A stretch of DNA of 64,000 nt from Rohdeia sp041398665 (GCA_041398665.1 JAWKUH010000006.1:62001-126000); one strand, 5' to 3'; counted from the stretch's first letter, positions 32,527-41,686 are shown. Program-made: numbers and translations. The notes: generated by a model from the sequence alone, not told the origin.

Positions 32527-33725
32527 GCCCGCACCCCCGTGCGCCGCACGATCCTGGAGCCCGACTCGTCGAGGAGCTCGCGAGCGACGGCGGTGAGTCC
32601 GTCGACACCGTCGAGGGCGACGCCGGGCATCTCCGCGCGCTCCCTGCGGTCGAGCGCCGCCTCGACGCAGTTGCGCAGTCCGCGCGGATCGCGCTCGTCG
32701 GCGACGTACGCGAGACCGAGGCGCTCCAGCGCTCCCGCGCGGATCTCCTGCTCGCGACGCGGACGTCGGCGGGGGAGCAGCACCGGGCGACGACGCGCCG
32801 CGAGGAGCTCGGCGACGGTGTTGTAGCCGGCCATCGACACCACCGCGTCGGCGCGCGCCATGCGCTGCGGGAGGTCGTCGAGGAAGCGGTGCCACTCGAC
32901 GTTCGGGACGTTGCGACCGGCGAGACGCAGGCGCCGCTCGGCGTCGAGCGAGAGCATCGGACCCGTCACGATCGTGCTCTGCCAGGTCGGCCGCGCGAGT
33001 GCACACGCCTCGAGGTAGGCCGCGATGCGCTTCTCGCCGTCCTCGCCGCCGCCGGTGGTGACGAGCACCTCGGGCAGCGGTTCCGGCATCGCAGCGGGAC
33101 CGGTGCGCGCCTCGCGACGCACCACGTAGCCCACGTACTCGAGGCGCTGCCCGAGTTCCGGCGGGAACGGGTAGGCGGCGCGCGCGTCGAACACCTTCTC
33201 CGATCCGTAGACGCAGACCCGGTCGTAGCCCTCGCGCAGCGCCCAGCGCACGCGGTCGCGACCCCACTCCTCGGCGACGCGCTCCGGTGCGTCGATGACG
33301 TCGCGGACGCCGAGGATCGTGCGCGTGCCGCTCTCGCGCGAACGCTCGAGCAGCGGGACGACCTCGTCGAACAGGCCCGTGACCTGGTGGTCGACGACCA
33401 GCAGGTCGGGGCGGAATCCGTTCCACAGTCCCTCGAGCAGCGTGCGGCGCAGGGCGATCGTCGACTCGACCGGGAGGTCGAGCGTGCGCGAGACGTACGC
33501 GCCGTCCGCGTCCTTGCCGACCGACGGCAGCTTCACGAGGTCGACGCCCCGCGGCACCTGGAAGTGCGTCGCGCACGGCGAGCCCGTCGCGACGACCGCG
33601 TTCACGTCGCCCAGCGTCTCGACGAGTCGGCTCGCGAGCGTGAGGCTGCGGCGCAGGTGGCCGAGTCCCTGGGAGTCGTGGCTGTAGAGGAGGATCCGAC
33701 GGGGGCGCTGGGCGGTGCTTCGCAT
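32523..33725 (-). CDS. Predicted glycosyltransferase (MurG-like, COG4671 type)
   Basis: 400 aa. It opens with RRILLYSHDSQGLGHLRRSL, the N-terminal signature of a predicted glycosyltransferase family with a MurG-like GT-B fold. VVDHQVTGLFDEV, VLVTTGGGEDG and MARADAVVSMAGYNTVAELL supply the donor-binding half. It is first in the seven-gene operon; upstream is a 228-nt divergent region with a long inverted repeat. Acceptor and sugar are unknown. Confidence 0.83.
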   Translation of the reverse strand: MRSTAQRPRRILLYSHDSQGLGHLRRSLTLASRLVETLGDVNAVVATGSPCATHFQVPRGVDLVKLPSVGKDADGAYVSRTLDLPVESTIALRRTLLEGLWNGFRPDLLVVDHQVTGLFDEVVPLLERSRESGTRTILGVRDVIDAPERVAEEWGRDRVRWALREGYDRVCVYGSEKVFDARAAYPFPPELGQRLEYVGYVVRREARTGPAAMPEPLPEVLVTTGGGEDGEKRIAAYLEACALARPTWQSTIVTGPMLSLDAERRLRLAGRNVPNVEWHRFLDDLPQRMARADAVVSMAGYNTVAELLAARRRPVLLPRRRPRREQEIRAGALERLGLAYVADERDPRGLRNCVEAALDRRERAEMPGVALDGVDGLTAVARELLDESGSRIVRRTGVRA

Positions 33726-33739
33726 GGCGGAGGCGCCGA

Positions 33740-33909
33740 GCGCAACGCGCGTGCCGTCGTCGGAGCGGCCGTTCCGAGGCCGTCGCACGGCTTCCGCGCG
33801 CCGTCCTTCCGGGATCCGGACGAGCGTTCCGGGATCTGCGGTCGGCGGGCACGGACCCTCGTCCGCGCGGCACGGAGAGCGGTGCGAGCGGTCGGCACAC
33901 GCGTTGCGC
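33740..33909. repeat. Spaced inverted repeat in divergent promoter region
   Basis: 17-nt arms at 33740-33756 and 33893-33909 match in inverted orientation with one mismatch (core GCGCAACGCG). They flank the gap between the glycosyltransferase operon (-, start 33725) and the secreted protein (+, start 33954). GTTCCGGGATC-like words also repeat at about 33807 and 33826. This may be a regulator-binding arrangement or chance in GC-rich DNA. Confidence 0.4.
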
Positions 33910-33953
33910 AAGGGGGCCCGGCGGCGCACGAGTCGTCGTCCGGAACCCTCTCC

Positions 33954-35513
33954 ATGACCCTCGACATGAAACGCTCGAACTTCCTCGTCGCCCTCGCGAT
34001 CGCCGCGCTCCACGCCGGCGTCGCGAACGCCGACACCCTCGTCGGCCGACTCCTCGACTCGAACGGACAACCCGTCGCCAACGTCGACCTCGACTTCAAG
34101 AACCAGGGTTCCGGCGGGAACCCGACCGTCTCCGGCGACCACTCCGGTCCCGACGGACGCTTCACCGTCACGATCCCGCTCGGGCTCTACGACGTGATGT
34201 TCTTCCCGCCGCAGCCGCCGGCGTCCACGTGCCTCTACCACGAGATCCCGAACGTCTCGATCGCCGGCGTGAAGGACCTCGGCGACATCGTCCTCCCCGC
34301 GGGCTACGCCGTGACGGGACGCGCGCTCGGCCCCGGTGGGGTGCCGATCGTCGGGATGGACCTCGACGTGATCGACTCGACGACCGGGGACGTCGTCGAG
34401 ATGACGTACGACCTGACCGATGCGCTGGGCCGCTTCGCGGTCGCCGTGCCGACCGGGCCCTGCGAGGTGATCTTCGACGGCTCGTCGATCATCGGTCAGA
34501 CCTACGTGTGGAAGGGCTTCGAGTTCGACCTCGCGGGTGACCTCGACCTCGGCGACCTCGTGTTCGAGACGGGCGCGACGCTGAACGGGCGCGTCACGAC
34601 GACCGGCGGCGTCGGGATCTTCAACGCCGACGTCGACGTGTACGACTCGAACGGGGACCTCGTCTACACGGCCCACGACAGCACCAACGCGACGGGCAAC
34701 TTCTCGGTCGTGTCGCCGATCGGCGTCGTCGACCTCGAGATCTGCACGCCCTTCTCGTCGCCCGGGGCGAGCTTCGCCCTCCCCGGGGTCGCCGTCGCGG
34801 GGCCGACGACGAACATCGGGACGAAGGTCGCGCCGAACGCCGCCACGCTCTCGGGCGTCGTGCGCGACTTCAACCTGGTCCCGGTGTCGTCCGGCGACGT
34901 CGACCTGCGCGACGCGGTGACGGGTGCCGACGTGTTCCTCTGCAACGACCACGTCAACGCGAACGGGACGTACGCCGTGCGCGTGCCGCAGGGCACCTAC
35001 GAGGTGATCTTCGAGCCGGTCGACTTCTCCGTGCCGCTCGGATCGGACCACGTCCAGAACGTCGTGATCACCACGAGCACCGTGCTCGACGGCGTGCTGC
35101 CGAGCTGTCCCTTCCCGACGACGTACGGGACGGGAACGCCGGGCGCCGGAGGCATCGTTCCGCAGATGGGCTCCGTCGGTGGCGCGCCGCGCCACCAGAA
35201 CGGCGGCTTCGGCTTCACGGTGGACGACACGGTCGGCGGAACGGTGGCGTACTTCGTCGTCGGGTTCGGTTCGGCCTCGTTCCCGTTCGGCAGCGGTACG
35301 GGACTGATCGACCCGTTCGGTCCGATCCTCTACTTCCCGTTCTTCACGACGGGTGCGCCGGGCGTCCCCGGCGCCGGCAGCGCGACGTTCCCGGTCCCGG
35401 TCACGTCGAACCTCGTCGGCATCCACCCCTTCGTGCAGACGATCGTCGTCGACGTCTCGACCGTCGACTTCTTCGCCCTGTCGAACGCCGTCACGACGAC
35501 CTTCTGCCAATGA
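33954..35513 (+). CDS. Secreted protein with carboxypeptidase-regulatory-like repeats
   Basis: 519 aa. A signal peptide (cleavage near GVANA-DTLV) precedes about four beta-sandwich repeats of roughly 90 residues. Each has the pattern GRLLDSNGQPVANVDLDF, then GRFTVTIPLGLYDVMF, as in carboxypeptidase-regulatory or Cna-B-like modules. The last 130 residues (YGTGTPGAGG to the end) are a distinct Gly/Pro/Phe-rich domain. ATG 33954 is used; ATG 33966 (MKRSNFLV) also gives a good signal peptide. The stop overlaps the next gene (ATGA). A surface or adhesive role is likely. Confidence 0.78.
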   Translation: MTLDMKRSNFLVALAIAALHAGVANADTLVGRLLDSNGQPVANVDLDFKNQGSGGNPTVSGDHSGPDGRFTVTIPLGLYDVMFFPPQPPASTCLYHEIPNVSIAGVKDLGDIVLPAGYAVTGRALGPGGVPIVGMDLDVIDSTTGDVVEMTYDLTDALGRFAVAVPTGPCEVIFDGSSIIGQTYVWKGFEFDLAGDLDLGDLVFETGATLNGRVTTTGGVGIFNADVDVYDSNGDLVYTAHDSTNATGNFSVVSPIGVVDLEICTPFSSPGASFALPGVAVAGPTTNIGTKVAPNAATLSGVVRDFNLVPVSSGDVDLRDAVTGADVFLCNDHVNANGTYAVRVPQGTYEVIFEPVDFSVPLGSDHVQNVVITTSTVLDGVLPSCPFPTTYGTGTPGAGGIVPQMGSVGGAPRHQNGGFGFTVDDTVGGTVAYFVVGFGSASFPFGSGTGLIDPFGPILYFPFFTTGAPGVPGAGSATFPVPVTSNLVGIHPFVQTIVVDVSTVDFFALSNAVTTTFCQ

Positions 35514-37774
35514 AGCTCCGCACGCGTCCGTCGTCCGCGGCCGCGGCCGTCGTCCTCTCCGTCGTCGCCTCGTGCGGCGGCGGCGGAGGCGGCGGCGGCG
35601 CAGCGGGTGGTTCGAAGCCCACGGTGCCGTCGGGAGCGATCGCTCCGCCGGTCCCGGGCCTCGTCTCCCTCGTCGCCGGCGACGGCGTCGTGCGAGCCTC
35701 CTTCGTCCGCCCCGCGGGGAGCGCGCAGTTCGCGCTCTTCGCGGGGACGAGCGGCGCCGGCCTCTTCGCCGGTGCTCCACTCGTCGTCGATCCGCCCGGC
35801 GAAGCCTTCGAGGTCTCCGGGCTGGCGAACGGTCAGCGACTCCACGTCGGCGTCGCGACGCGTGCGAGCGCGTCCGACCCGTGGACGCCGACCGGACCCG
35901 CTCTCACCGCGCGGCCGAACCCGCCGATCTACGTCGACCCCGACGCGTCGGCGGCGGGCGCCGACGGGCTGACGCCGGCGACGGCGTTCCCCGATCCCGC
36001 GACGGCGTTCGTCGTCGCGGCGGGCGCCGGCGGCAACGTCTGGTTGCGCGAGGGCGACTACGGTCCGACCTCGCTCGTCGTCTTCGACGGACTCGAGGTG
36101 CACGGCGGCTTCGCGGCCGGGTTCGACCTCGCCACGCGCGATCCGGAGAGCCGTCCCACGGTGCTCCGCGGCCAGGCGGGGAGCCGCATCCTCGCCGTCG
36201 CGGGCGGCGGCGTGGGCGTCGTCGTCGACGGACTCCGGCTCGAGGGCGACGGTGTCGCGACGCTCGGATTCGATGCGCTCGACACCCCGATCGAACTGCG
36301 CTCGATCACGATCACGGACTGCGCCGACCGCGGGATGCGCGTGCGCGGTCCGCTCGACGGCGACTCGATGGAGGTCGTCGTCGCGAACGTCACGTCGAAC
36401 TCGAACGGAGCCGACGGCTTCTCCGCCGCGGGCGCGCTCGAACTCTCCGTCTTCGCCTCGCGCTTCCAGGGCAACGTCCAGGAGGGGATCGAGATCGACG
36501 ACCTCCTCGTCGACTCCGGACGACTCGCGAGTCTCCGCGTCGAGGGCTGCTCCTTCGCCGGCAACGGGGCCGAGGGACTCGACGTCGACCTCGCGGTCCC
36601 GCTGACCGCCGTCCCGCCGGGAGGCTCGTTCCGGGTCTCGTTCCGCGACTCGGTCTTCGAGCGCAACGCGCTCGCGGGACTGCTCGTCGACATCGACTAC
36701 GAGACCACGCCCCAGTGGTCGGCCGAGATCGAGGTCGCGGGGTGCGTCGCGCGGGCCAACGGCGGAGCGGGCGTCGCGCTCGACCTCGACTCGACGCAGA
36801 CGAGTTTCGTGCACCGCTGCGTCCTGGCCGCGAACGGACAGGCCGGACTCCTCGTGACGTCGGAGAGCGCTCCCGGCGTGACGGTCGTGTCCGCGTCGAC
36901 GCTCGTCGGCAACCGCGGCGGCGGCGTTCGCGCCGCGCTCGGCAACGTCCCGGTGCTCGTGAGCCACTGCGTGTTCGAGGGCAACGTCGGGACGGGCGCA
37001 GCGAGCGAGACGGTCGCGTCGACCTCGGCCTCCTCGCTGTTCTGGTTGCAGCCCGGCGCGAACCTCGGTCTCACCTCCGTCGGTGACGGCGTCGCCGCCC
37101 CCGGCGACCTCGCGCAGGTCCCGATCGCGTTCGTCACGGCGACGGGCACGGCAGCGGGCGACTTCGACGTCGACACGCCGGGAGCGCTCGCGGTCGGCGA
37201 CCTCGTCGACCTCGGACTCGACGGCGTCGGTCGCGGCGTCCTCTCGGTCGTCGGCTCGACCGTCGACGTGGATCCCGATCCCGAGCCCTTCCCGGCGCCG
37301 CTGACCCTCGCGGTGTTCGGCCGTGCGCCTGACGTGACGTTCGACCACACGCTGCTCCCCGGCGCGTCGGCGCTCGGCGTCGGCATGACCTCGACCGGCG
37401 GTCCGTTCGTGGATCCGGGTCCGCTCGGGTCGCCCGACGGCGCCGAACCCGGACCGGTCGGCGACGTCGCGGGATCGTGGTTCCGACCGGGGAGCGTCGT
37501 CCCGGCACCGATCGCTCCGCTCGGTGCGAGCGACCTCGTGCGCGTCGCGTTCGACCGGGATCTCGCGCCGGGATCCGCGACGGCGTCGAGCGTGCGAGCC
37601 TACGACGGTGTCGGCACGCCGCTCGTCCCGGCGATCGCCGTCGTCGCCGGCGCGCTCGAACTCTCGGCTCCTGTCGGCGGGTGGCCCGCGAGCGTGCGCA
37701 TCGAACTCGACCGCGGCCTCGAGTCGGTCGGCGGCGACGCACTGGCCGCGCCGGTGGTGCTCCTCTTCGAGTAG
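35510..37774 (+). CDS. Beta-helix lipoprotein
   Basis: 754 aa with a lipoprotein signal (VVASC, Cys at about residue 24) followed by a poly-Gly tract. A fibronectin-like region (about 45-140) and then YVDPDASAAGADGLTPATAF, a common entry to right-handed parallel beta-helices, follow. Rungs occupy about residues 150-540 (ITDCADRGMRVRG, EGCSFAGNGAEGLDVD, RCVLAANGQAGLLV). A C-terminal Ig-like segment (VRVAFDRDLAPGSATASSV) closes it. It is intact, unlike the two beta-helix genes at 9-13.7 kb, and is coupled to the upstream secreted-protein gene. Confidence 0.8.
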   Translation: MKLRTRPSSAAAAVVLSVVASCGGGGGGGGAAGGSKPTVPSGAIAPPVPGLVSLVAGDGVVRASFVRPAGSAQFALFAGTSGAGLFAGAPLVVDPPGEAFEVSGLANGQRLHVGVATRASASDPWTPTGPALTARPNPPIYVDPDASAAGADGLTPATAFPDPATAFVVAAGAGGNVWLREGDYGPTSLVVFDGLEVHGGFAAGFDLATRDPESRPTVLRGQAGSRILAVAGGGVGVVVDGLRLEGDGVATLGFDALDTPIELRSITITDCADRGMRVRGPLDGDSMEVVVANVTSNSNGADGFSAAGALELSVFASRFQGNVQEGIEIDDLLVDSGRLASLRVEGCSFAGNGAEGLDVDLAVPLTAVPPGGSFRVSFRDSVFERNALAGLLVDIDYETTPQWSAEIEVAGCVARANGGAGVALDLDSTQTSFVHRCVLAANGQAGLLVTSESAPGVTVVSASTLVGNRGGGVRAALGNVPVLVSHCVFEGNVGTGAASETVASTSASSLFWLQPGANLGLTSVGDGVAAPGDLAQVPIAFVTATGTAAGDFDVDTPGALAVGDLVDLGLDGVGRGVLSVVGSTVDVDPDPEPFPAPLTLAVFGRAPDVTFDHTLLPGASALGVGMTSTGGPFVDPGPLGSPDGAEPGPVGDVAGSWFRPGSVVPAPIAPLGASDLVRVAFDRDLAPGSATASSVRAYDGVGTPLVPAIAVVAGALELSAPVGGWPASVRIELDRGLESVGGDALAAPVVLLFE

Positions 37775-37795
37775 GAACTTTCGAGTCGTCCCGGA

Positions 37796-37820
37796 GAGCG
37801 GCCCGTCGATCGGGCCGCTC
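37796..37820. terminator. Hairpin between convergent genes
   Basis: A perfect 10-bp stem GAGCGGCCCG/CGGGCCGCTC with a TCGAT loop lies midway between the stops of the beta-helix lipoprotein (+) and the acyltransferase fusion (-). It can serve both strands. Confidence 0.65.
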
Positions 37821-37846
37821 CCCGAGCTCGCCCGATCCGTCCGCGA

Positions 37847-39424
37847 TCAGTCGAGCCCGCCGGCTCGGTCGAGGGCCATGAGCTCGTTGCAACCGCCGAC
37901 GAGCTCGCCGTCGACGATCACGATCGGCACCGTGGGGTGGCCCCACCGGCGCTTGGCCTCCGCGAGGCCGGCGGGGTCCGAGTCCATGACGTGCTCGGTG
38001 TACGGCAGACCCTTGCCGTCGAGGAGCGCCTTGGCCCGGACGCAGAAGGGGCACCAGCTCGACGTGTACATCTCGATGGCGTGCATGGCCGGGAGTTTCG
38101 CACGCGCGGCGGCGACCGCGTCCGGGGAAGTGGTCTCCGCCTCGTCCGCGAGCGCCTCGATCTCGCGCGCGAGTTCGTCGCGCTCGCTCCGCAGGCGCTC
38201 GACCATGCGCCCCGACGCGGTGAAGCGCACGAAGACGAGCGCCTCGCGCCAGAGCCAGCGCTGTCGGCGGAAGCCGTGCACCGCGAGGACGCCGACGACC
38301 GGCGCTGCGAGGAACCCGAGCGCGGCGAGTCCGGGCCGTCCTGCGCCGAACGCGATCCACAGCGTCGCGCCGACGTGCCAGAGCGGCAGCAGCACCAGGC
38401 TCGCGAGCGCCTTGTAGGTCCCGTACAGGTCGGGCTTCTCGATCGCGCGCGAGCCGACGAGGTGCATCAGCAGGATCGGCACGCCCCACCAGACCGTGGC
38501 GAGCGCGATCAGCGGCCCGTACACGAGCAGCGCGAGGACGATGCGCGCGGTGAACAGGAGGACGCGGCCCGGCGAGTAGCGCAGCTCGAGGTGGTCGACC
38601 GACGCGCCGAAGGGGCGCAGGCAGTCCGCGAACGCGGCGATGCGACCGCGCAACCGGTCGACGCGCGCCGGGTCGGACTGGCGCAGGTCGCGCACCGCCG
38701 TCGCGAACGCCGCCATGCGCGCGGTGCGCTCGGCGCCGCGTGCCGGGAGCCAGATGCGCTCGGCGATCGCGAGCACGCGGCGGGCGTCGTGCATCGTCAC
38801 GTCGACCGTCACCTCGCGCAGGGCCTCGTCGATCCGGCGCGTCAGCGCGAGGACGGCGTCGCGGTCCTCCGCGCCGCCCACGGTTCGGAACGCGCCGACG
38901 TCGATCGGGGCATGCGACAGCAGCGTCGCGCGCGTGCCGAAGCGCTTCTTGCGCTCGTACACGATGCCGACCGGCACGATGCGCACCTCGCCCGCGAGGT
39001 TCGGGGCGACGCCGAGCGCCATGCGCGCCGCGCCCGTCTTGAGCGGTTGAAGTCCGGGCTCGTCGTGGCTCTTGCCCTCGGGGAAGAGCACGACGACGCG
39101 GCCCCTCGCGAGCGCGTCGCCGACCGCTTCGAACGCCCTGACGTTCTGCGTCGTGTCCGCGCCGTCCTGGGCACGGTACACCGGCACGATCTCCATGGCG
39201 CGGAACAGCGCGCCGAACAGCGGCATGCGCAGCAGCGGCTCCTTCCCGAGGAAGACGAGTTCGCGCTCCGAGAAGTGGAGCATCGCCGCCGGGTCGATGA
39301 GGCCGTTGACGTGGTTCGCGACGAGGATCAGCGGACCCTCGGCGGGGAGCGGCGGACCGAGTCGGCGGAAGCGGTAGTAGAGCCGCGAGAGGCGGCGGAA
39401 GAAGCCCATCAGGACGGCTTTCAC
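37847..39424 (-). CDS. PlsC-type acyltransferase fused to a C-terminal glutaredoxin
   Basis: 525 aa in one unbroken frame. Residues 1-250 form a glycerol-3-phosphate/lysophosphatidate acyltransferase domain with NHVNGLID (H38/D44) and FPEGKSHDEP. A middle region (about 265-440) has three hydrophobic segments and a coiled coil. Residues 447-525 are a complete glutaredoxin with active site CPFC (458-461), cis-Pro TVPIV and VGGCNEL. GTG 39424 is chosen because a -10-like element ends 7 nt upstream; ATG 39409 is an alternative. An internal ATG at the glutaredoxin boundary could also give a separate 79-aa product. The acyltransferase probably acts in phospholipid synthesis; the purpose of the fusion is unknown. 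Confidence 0.85.
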   Translation of the reverse strand: MKAVLMGFFRRLSRLYYRFRRLGPPLPAEGPLILVANHVNGLIDPAAMLHFSERELVFLGKEPLLRMPLFGALFRAMEIVPVYRAQDGADTTQNVRAFEAVGDALARGRVVVLFPEGKSHDEPGLQPLKTGAARMALGVAPNLAGEVRIVPVGIVYERKKRFGTRATLLSHAPIDVGAFRTVGGAEDRDAVLALTRRIDEALREVTVDVTMHDARRVLAIAERIWLPARGAERTARMAAFATAVRDLRQSDPARVDRLRGRIAAFADCLRPFGASVDHLELRYSPGRVLLFTARIVLALLVYGPLIALATVWWGVPILLMHLVGSRAIEKPDLYGTYKALASLVLLPLWHVGATLWIAFGAGRPGLAALGFLAAPVVGVLAVHGFRRQRWLWREALVFVRFTASGRMVERLRSERDELAREIEALADEAETTSPDAVAAARAKLPAMHAIEMYTSSWCPFCVRAKALLDGKGLPYTEHVMDSDPAGLAEAKRRWGHPTVPIVIVDGELVGGCNELMALDRAGGLD

Positions 39425-39431
39425 GGGCGCC

Positions 39432-39441
39432 ACGGTAACCT
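39432..39441. promoter_or_regulatory. Shared bidirectional -10 region, acyltransferase/ligA
   Basis: The palindromic GGTAACC core gives TAACCT on the plus strand, 8 nt before ATG 39450. On the minus strand it gives TACCGT, 7 nt before GTG 39424. Both genes would be transcribed divergently with almost no leader. The hexamer matches are partial, and no -35 was identified. Confidence 0.4.
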
Positions 39442-39449
39442 GCGCGACC

Positions 39450-41555
39450 ATGGCCACGAAGAAGGTCGAACAGCGGGTCGCGAAGCTCCGCGCGGACCTC
39501 ACGGAGTACTCGCGCCTCTACTACCTCGAGGGCGTGTCGCAGGTGAGCGACGCGGAGTACGACCGACTCTTCCGCGAGCTCGAGCAGCTCGAGGCCGAGC
39601 ATCCCGAGCTCCAGGACGACGCGAGTCCGACGAAGCGCGTCGGCGCGCCGTTGCCCGAGGGCGAGGGTTTCGAGCGCGTCGAGCACGAGGTGCCGATGCT
39701 CTCGATCGACAGCCTGTTCTCCGCCGAGGAGGTGGCCGACTTCGACGAGCGGGTCGCGCGCTACCTCAAGGTCGACGTCGAGGAGCTCGCCTGGTCGGTC
39801 GAGCCGAAGTTCGACGGCGTGTCGGCGTCGCTGCTGTTCGTCGAGGGTCGCTTCGTGCGCGGCGTGACGCGCGGCGACGGGAGCGTGGGGGAGGACGTCA
39901 CGTCGAACCTGCGCACGGTCCGAAACCTCCCGCTGGCGCTCTCCGACGAGGCGCGTCCCGTGCCGGACCTCGTCGAGGTGCGCGGCGAGGTGCTGATGCG
40001 CCGCGACGCCTTCGCGCGCTTGAACGAGCGGCGCGCGGAGAGCGGAGAGCCGATCCTCGCCAATCCGCGCAACGCGACGTCGGGTGCGGTGCGCCGCAAC
40101 GACCCGGCGGAGGTCGCGCGCTACCCGCTCGAGTTCTTCCCCTACGCCGTCGCGCGCTGCGTCGGGGCCGAGTTCGACACGCACACCGAGGTGATGACGG
40201 CGCTCTCGCAGTGGGGGCTCGGCGACAGCGGGCTGCGCGAGCGCGTCGTCGGTCGCGAGGCGCGCCTCGCGTACCACGCGCGCCTCGAGGAACGCCGCGA
40301 CACCGTGCCCTACGACATGGACGGCGTGGTCGCGAAGATCGACGACCTCGCGCTGCGCGAACGACTGGGGCGCACCGCGCGCTCCGTCCGCTGGCAGTAC
40401 GCACAGAAGTTCGCCGCGCTCGAGGCCGTGAGCACGCTGCGCGCGATCGAGATCCAGGTCGGCGCGAACGGTCGACTCACGCCGCGCGCGCACCTCGAAC
40501 CCGTCGAGGTCGGCGGCGTCGTCGTGCGCCACGCCACGCTGCACAACGCCGACCACGTCCGGACGCTCGGCGTCCACCCGGGCGACCGCGTGTTCGTCTA
40601 CCGCGCCGGCGACGTCATCCCGCAGGTCGAGGGCGTGTCGAAGCCGGCGAGCGGTCGCGCACCCGCCGACTGGGACGCGACGCTGCCGGAGTCGCTGCGC
40701 GACGCCGACGGGAACGTGCGGCCGGGTGTGATCGCGAGGTGGCGCGAGGAGTTCGCGATGCCGGAGAACTGTCCGGCGTGCGGCACCGCGGCCGTGCAGG
40801 AGGGCAAGTTCCGGCGCTGTCCGAACCGCTTCGGTTGTCCGCCGCAGCTCGTCGGCAGGCTCGAGGTGCTGTGCGGTCGGACCGCGTTCGACATCGACCG
40901 GCTCGGACCCAAGTTGATCCAGCAACTGATCGACGCCGACCTCGTGCACTCGCCCGCCGACGTGTTCCACCTGCGGCGCGACGACCTGGTCGAGCTCGAG
41001 CGCTGGGGCGCGAAGTCCGCGGACAACCTGATGGCACAGCTCGAGGAGCGTCGCCGCGTCCCGTTCGACCGCTTCCTCGTCGCGCTCGCGATCGACGACG
41101 TCGGACCGACGACGGCCAAGCTGCTCGCGCGCCACTTCCACGACCTCGACGGGCTGCGCCGCGCCGAGCTCGACGACTTCCTCGACATCGACGGCGTCGG
41201 CGAGAAGGCGGCGGCCAAGGTGACGGCGTGGTTCGCCGAGCCGCGCAACGTCGCGCTGCTCGAACGCTTCGCGGAGGGCGGCGTCGAGATCCGGCCGCTC
41301 GAAGCGCGCGCGACCGGCGGACCCTTCGAGGGGAGGACGGTGGTCGTCACGGGGACGCTCGAGGGCTTCTCGCGGGCCGAGGCGAAGAACGCCGTCGAGC
41401 ACCTCGGCGGGAAGGTCGCCTCGTCGGTCAGCGCGAAGACCGACTTCCTGGTCTGCGGCGAGAAGCCCGGCTCGAAGCTCAAGAAGGCGCAGGAATTGGG
41501 TGTCGCGGTGCTCGACGAGGCGGCCTTCACCGCGCTCGTCCGCGGCACGGCCTGA
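39450..41555 (+). CDS. ligA: NAD-dependent DNA ligase LigA
   Basis: 701 aa, seals nicks using NAD+. The Ia domain has YYLEGVSQVSDAEYDRLF. The adenylation motif is EPKFDGVSASL, with the lysine nucleophile in KFDG. The Cys4 zinc finger CPAC..CPNRFGC, helix-hairpin-helix repeats (FLDIDGVGEKAAAKV) and a C-terminal BRCT domain (FEGRTVVVTGTLEGFSR) follow. Length is normal. ATG 39450 is only 26 nt from the divergent acyltransferase start. Confidence 0.97.
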   Translation: MATKKVEQRVAKLRADLTEYSRLYYLEGVSQVSDAEYDRLFRELEQLEAEHPELQDDASPTKRVGAPLPEGEGFERVEHEVPMLSIDSLFSAEEVADFDERVARYLKVDVEELAWSVEPKFDGVSASLLFVEGRFVRGVTRGDGSVGEDVTSNLRTVRNLPLALSDEARPVPDLVEVRGEVLMRRDAFARLNERRAESGEPILANPRNATSGAVRRNDPAEVARYPLEFFPYAVARCVGAEFDTHTEVMTALSQWGLGDSGLRERVVGREARLAYHARLEERRDTVPYDMDGVVAKIDDLALRERLGRTARSVRWQYAQKFAALEAVSTLRAIEIQVGANGRLTPRAHLEPVEVGGVVVRHATLHNADHVRTLGVHPGDRVFVYRAGDVIPQVEGVSKPASGRAPADWDATLPESLRDADGNVRPGVIARWREEFAMPENCPACGTAAVQEGKFRRCPNRFGCPPQLVGRLEVLCGRTAFDIDRLGPKLIQQLIDADLVHSPADVFHLRRDDLVELERWGAKSADNLMAQLEERRRVPFDRFLVALAIDDVGPTTAKLLARHFHDLDGLRRAELDDFLDIDGVGEKAAAKVTAWFAEPRNVALLERFAEGGVEIRPLEARATGGPFEGRTVVVTGTLEGFSRAEAKNAVEHLGGKVASSVSAKTDFLVCGEKPGSKLKKAQELGVAVLDEAAFTALVRGTA

Positions 41556-41686
41556 GGGCGCGGCGCGGACACTCCCGGGATCCGGTGCGGGTCCGCGCCG
41601 CGGGTCCAGCAGGTGGGAGTGGGGCTACGATCTGGGGGCGCCGCGCCGCTCGCGGCACCCCCCTCCGTCCCCGGTCACGAATCCCG

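Noticed and set aside
32889..33953. N-terminal extension of the secreted repeat protein upstream of 33954
   Set aside because: Antisense to the COG4671-type glycosyltransferase; a good signal peptide begins at 33954/33966.
37937..41686. Very long plus-strand frame running from the acyltransferase through ligA into the Kelch gene
   Set aside because: Only the last part (from 41687) has protein character; the rest is antisense to the acyltransferase fusion or out of frame with ligA.
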